From NCBI GenBank assembly GCA_000024525.1, contig CP001769.1, positions 7,535,001 through 7,599,000 on the forward strand: a stretch of DNA of 64,000 nucleotides, in the 5' to 3' direction. The stretch comes from Spirosoma linguale DSM 74 (GTDB taxonomy: Bacteria > Bacteroidota > Bacteroidia > Cytophagales > Spirosomataceae). The notes beneath the pieces were generated by a model. The model had not been told where the DNA came from and made no database searches. It saw only the letters and a list, made by a program, of their open reading frames with translations. Of this stretch, positions 62,615 to 64,000 are shown piece by piece. Position 1 is the stretch's first letter. Every line of letters starts with the position of its first letter. Made by a program: the position numbers and the translations under genes.

Positions 62615-64000
62615 ATGCCCTCCCACACCAACGAACAAGCACTCGAAGCGGCCATCGAGAAAAAACTAACCGGTACTACCCGCGAAGAACTCAGAACACA
62701 AGGTATTACCAGCGCCTGGGCCGAAGCCGCCAGCCAATACCGGTCGGGTAACGGCTACTGGATGGGTGAAACCACTGATTTCAACGCCGAATACGCCATC
62801 GACACCCGGAGGTTCTGGCACTTTCTGGAAACCACACAACCCCTCGAACTGGCCAAGCTCCAGACCCAGCATCAATGGGAGTTGCTGATCCTGCAAAAGG
62901 TGGATCGGCTCATTAAGAAATATGGCGTACTGCATCTCTTCCGCAAAGGGCTGGATATTGACGATGCTCATTTCACCATGCTGTACGTGCCGCCTTTGGC
63001 ATCGAGCAGCCAGAGCGTTAAAGACGCCTTCGAGCGAAATGAGTTTAGTGTAACCCGCCAGTTGCGCTATTCGACCACTAACCCCCGCGAAGAAGTGGAT
63101 ATGGTGGTGTTCATCAACGGGCTACCTGTAGCTACGATGGAGCTAAAGAACCCCTGGACCGGCCAAAATGCACGCGTACATGGTATCAAACAATACAAAT
63201 GGGATCGGGACGCCACGCAACCCCTGTTGCAGTTTGGTCGGTGTGTGGTCCATTTAGCCGTTGACCCCGATGAGATTTTTATGACCACTCGCTTGAGTGG
63301 CAAGGACACGTTCTTTCTGCCCTTCAACAAAGGCGACCTGAACCACGGAGCCGGAAACCCGCCCAATTCGTTCGGCCATAAAACGGCTTACCTCTGGGAA
63401 GACATCCTTACCCGGCAGAGCCTGAGCACCATCATTCAGCATTTCGTTACGCTTGATGGAAAATCCACTGAACCGCTAGCCAAACGAACGCTCATCTTTC
63501 CCCGCTATCACCAGCTGGAGGTCGTACGCCGGTTGTTAAAAAACGTGAGCCAGAACGGTGTGGGGCAAACCTACCTGATTCAGCACTCCGCCGGTTCAGG
63601 CAAGTCGAACTCCATAACCTGGGCCGCGTTTCAGTTAATCGAAGCCTACCCCGAATCGGCTACCACGCCGGGCAACCGGGGCATCACCCTCCCTCTGTTC
63701 GATTCGGTTATTGTCGTCACCGACCGCCGATTGCTCGACAAGCAGATCCGCGAGAACATCAAAGAGTTTTCGCAGGTCAAAAACATAGTGGCTCCGGCAT
63801 TCAGCTCGCAGGAATTACGACAGGCGCTGGAGGGCGGCAAGAAGATCATCATTACCACCATCCAGAAATTCCCGTACATCATCGAGGGTATTTCCGACCT
63901 AAGCGACAAAAAGTTTGCGGTCATTATCGACGAAGCCCACAGTTCCCAAAGCGGCACTGCTCATGATAGCATGAACAACGCGATGGGTAAGACCGAAGCC
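62615..64000 (+). CDS. hsdR: Type I restriction endonuclease subunit (HsdR), 3' partial
   Basis: Open to the right edge: 462 codons visible of an expected ~1000. Starts at ATG 62615 (MPSHTNEQALEAAIEKKL). N-terminal nuclease domain with Asp162 and Glu176-x-Lys178 (EVDMVVFINGLPVATMELKN), then the superfamily 2 helicase motor: Walker A SAGSGKS (325-331) and DEAH box IIDEAHSSQSG (439-442). HsdR translocates DNA with ATP and cuts at a distance when the site is unmethylated. It follows the unknown gene after a 230-base gap containing a hairpin, so it may have its own promoter. Confidence 0.95.
   Translation, partial: MPSHTNEQALEAAIEKKLTGTTREELRTQGITSAWAEAASQYRSGNGYWMGETTDFNAEYAIDTRRFWHFLETTQPLELAKLQTQHQWELLILQKVDRLIKKYGVLHLFRKGLDIDDAHFTMLYVPPLASSSQSVKDAFERNEFSVTRQLRYSTTNPREEVDMVVFINGLPVATMELKNPWTGQNARVHGIKQYKWDRDATQPLLQFGRCVVHLAVDPDEIFMTTRLSGKDTFFLPFNKGDLNHGAGNPPNSFGHKTAYLWEDILTRQSLSTIIQHFVTLDGKSTEPLAKRTLIFPRYHQLEVVRRLLKNVSQNGVGQTYLIQHSAGSGKSNSITWAAFQLIEAYPESATTPGNRGITLPLFDSVIVVTDRRLLDKQIRENIKEFSQVKNIVAPAFSSQELRQALEGGKKIIITTIQKFPYIIEGISDLSDKKFAVIIDEAHSSQSGTAHDSMNNAMGKTEA

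Overview
The window looks like chromosomal DNA of a Bacteroidota bacterium of the Cytophagales, most like Spirosoma or a close relative. Evidence: a SusC/SusD pair, YVTN-propeller phosphoesterases, DUF4394 and PVC-type haem proteins, almost no Shine-Dalgarno sites, several promoters of the Bacteroidota type (TAnnTTTG, sometimes with an upstream TTG), a CarB lacking the usual C-terminal regulatory domain, and a tRNA gene with no encoded CCA. The genus is inferred by eye.

Layout. 1-5110: two tandem secreted YVTN/phosphoesterase paralogues (the first cut by the window edge), separated by a composite palindromic repeat. 5183-6791: homoserine kinase, then a VapC/antitoxin pair on the other strand. 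6913-9300: secreted GH20 hexosaminidase. 9374-11843: TetR regulator with matching palindromic operators before it and before the next gene, followed by AhpD-like, DUF1348 and PNPOx-like genes. 11938-13410: amino-acid permease. 20766-13477 (minus): unknown secreted protein, SusC, SusD and a DUF218 protein. 21015-21641: TMEM175-like channel. 21661-25247: AT-rich accessory island holding a broken lipoprotein gene, a DUF262 plus HEPN pair and mobile-element debris. 25248-26588: M23 peptidase lipoprotein with its start codon in the loop of a perfect inverted repeat.

26797-53174 is mostly ordinary chromosome: DUF2383 protein, AraC regulator, unknown lipoprotein, carB, Na+/H+ antiporter, aldo/keto reductase, an AraC-iorA-iorB molybdenum oxidoreductase operon, PhyH dioxygenase, DUF4394 lipoprotein, Wzi-like protein, second aldo/keto reductase, Nif3-like protein, RibD/DHFR-like reductase, MATE exporter, PVC-type haem protein and HflX. 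Long perfect hairpins close most transcription units, and at least two palindromic or C-rich repeat families are scattered between genes. One supplies the last codons of a gene, and an unrelated perfect hairpin sits inside susC.

53233-64000 is a second accessory region beginning at tRNA-Arg(CCT). It carries an unrecognised three-gene envelope cassette on the minus strand and then an expanded type I restriction-modification locus: hsdM, a DUF1016 PD-(D/E)XK nuclease gene, hsdS, a TumA/TumE-like toxin-antitoxin pair, an unknown gene and hsdR, which runs off the right edge. The best candidates for undescribed biology are the DUF262-HEPN island, the passenger genes in the restriction locus and the three-gene envelope cassette.
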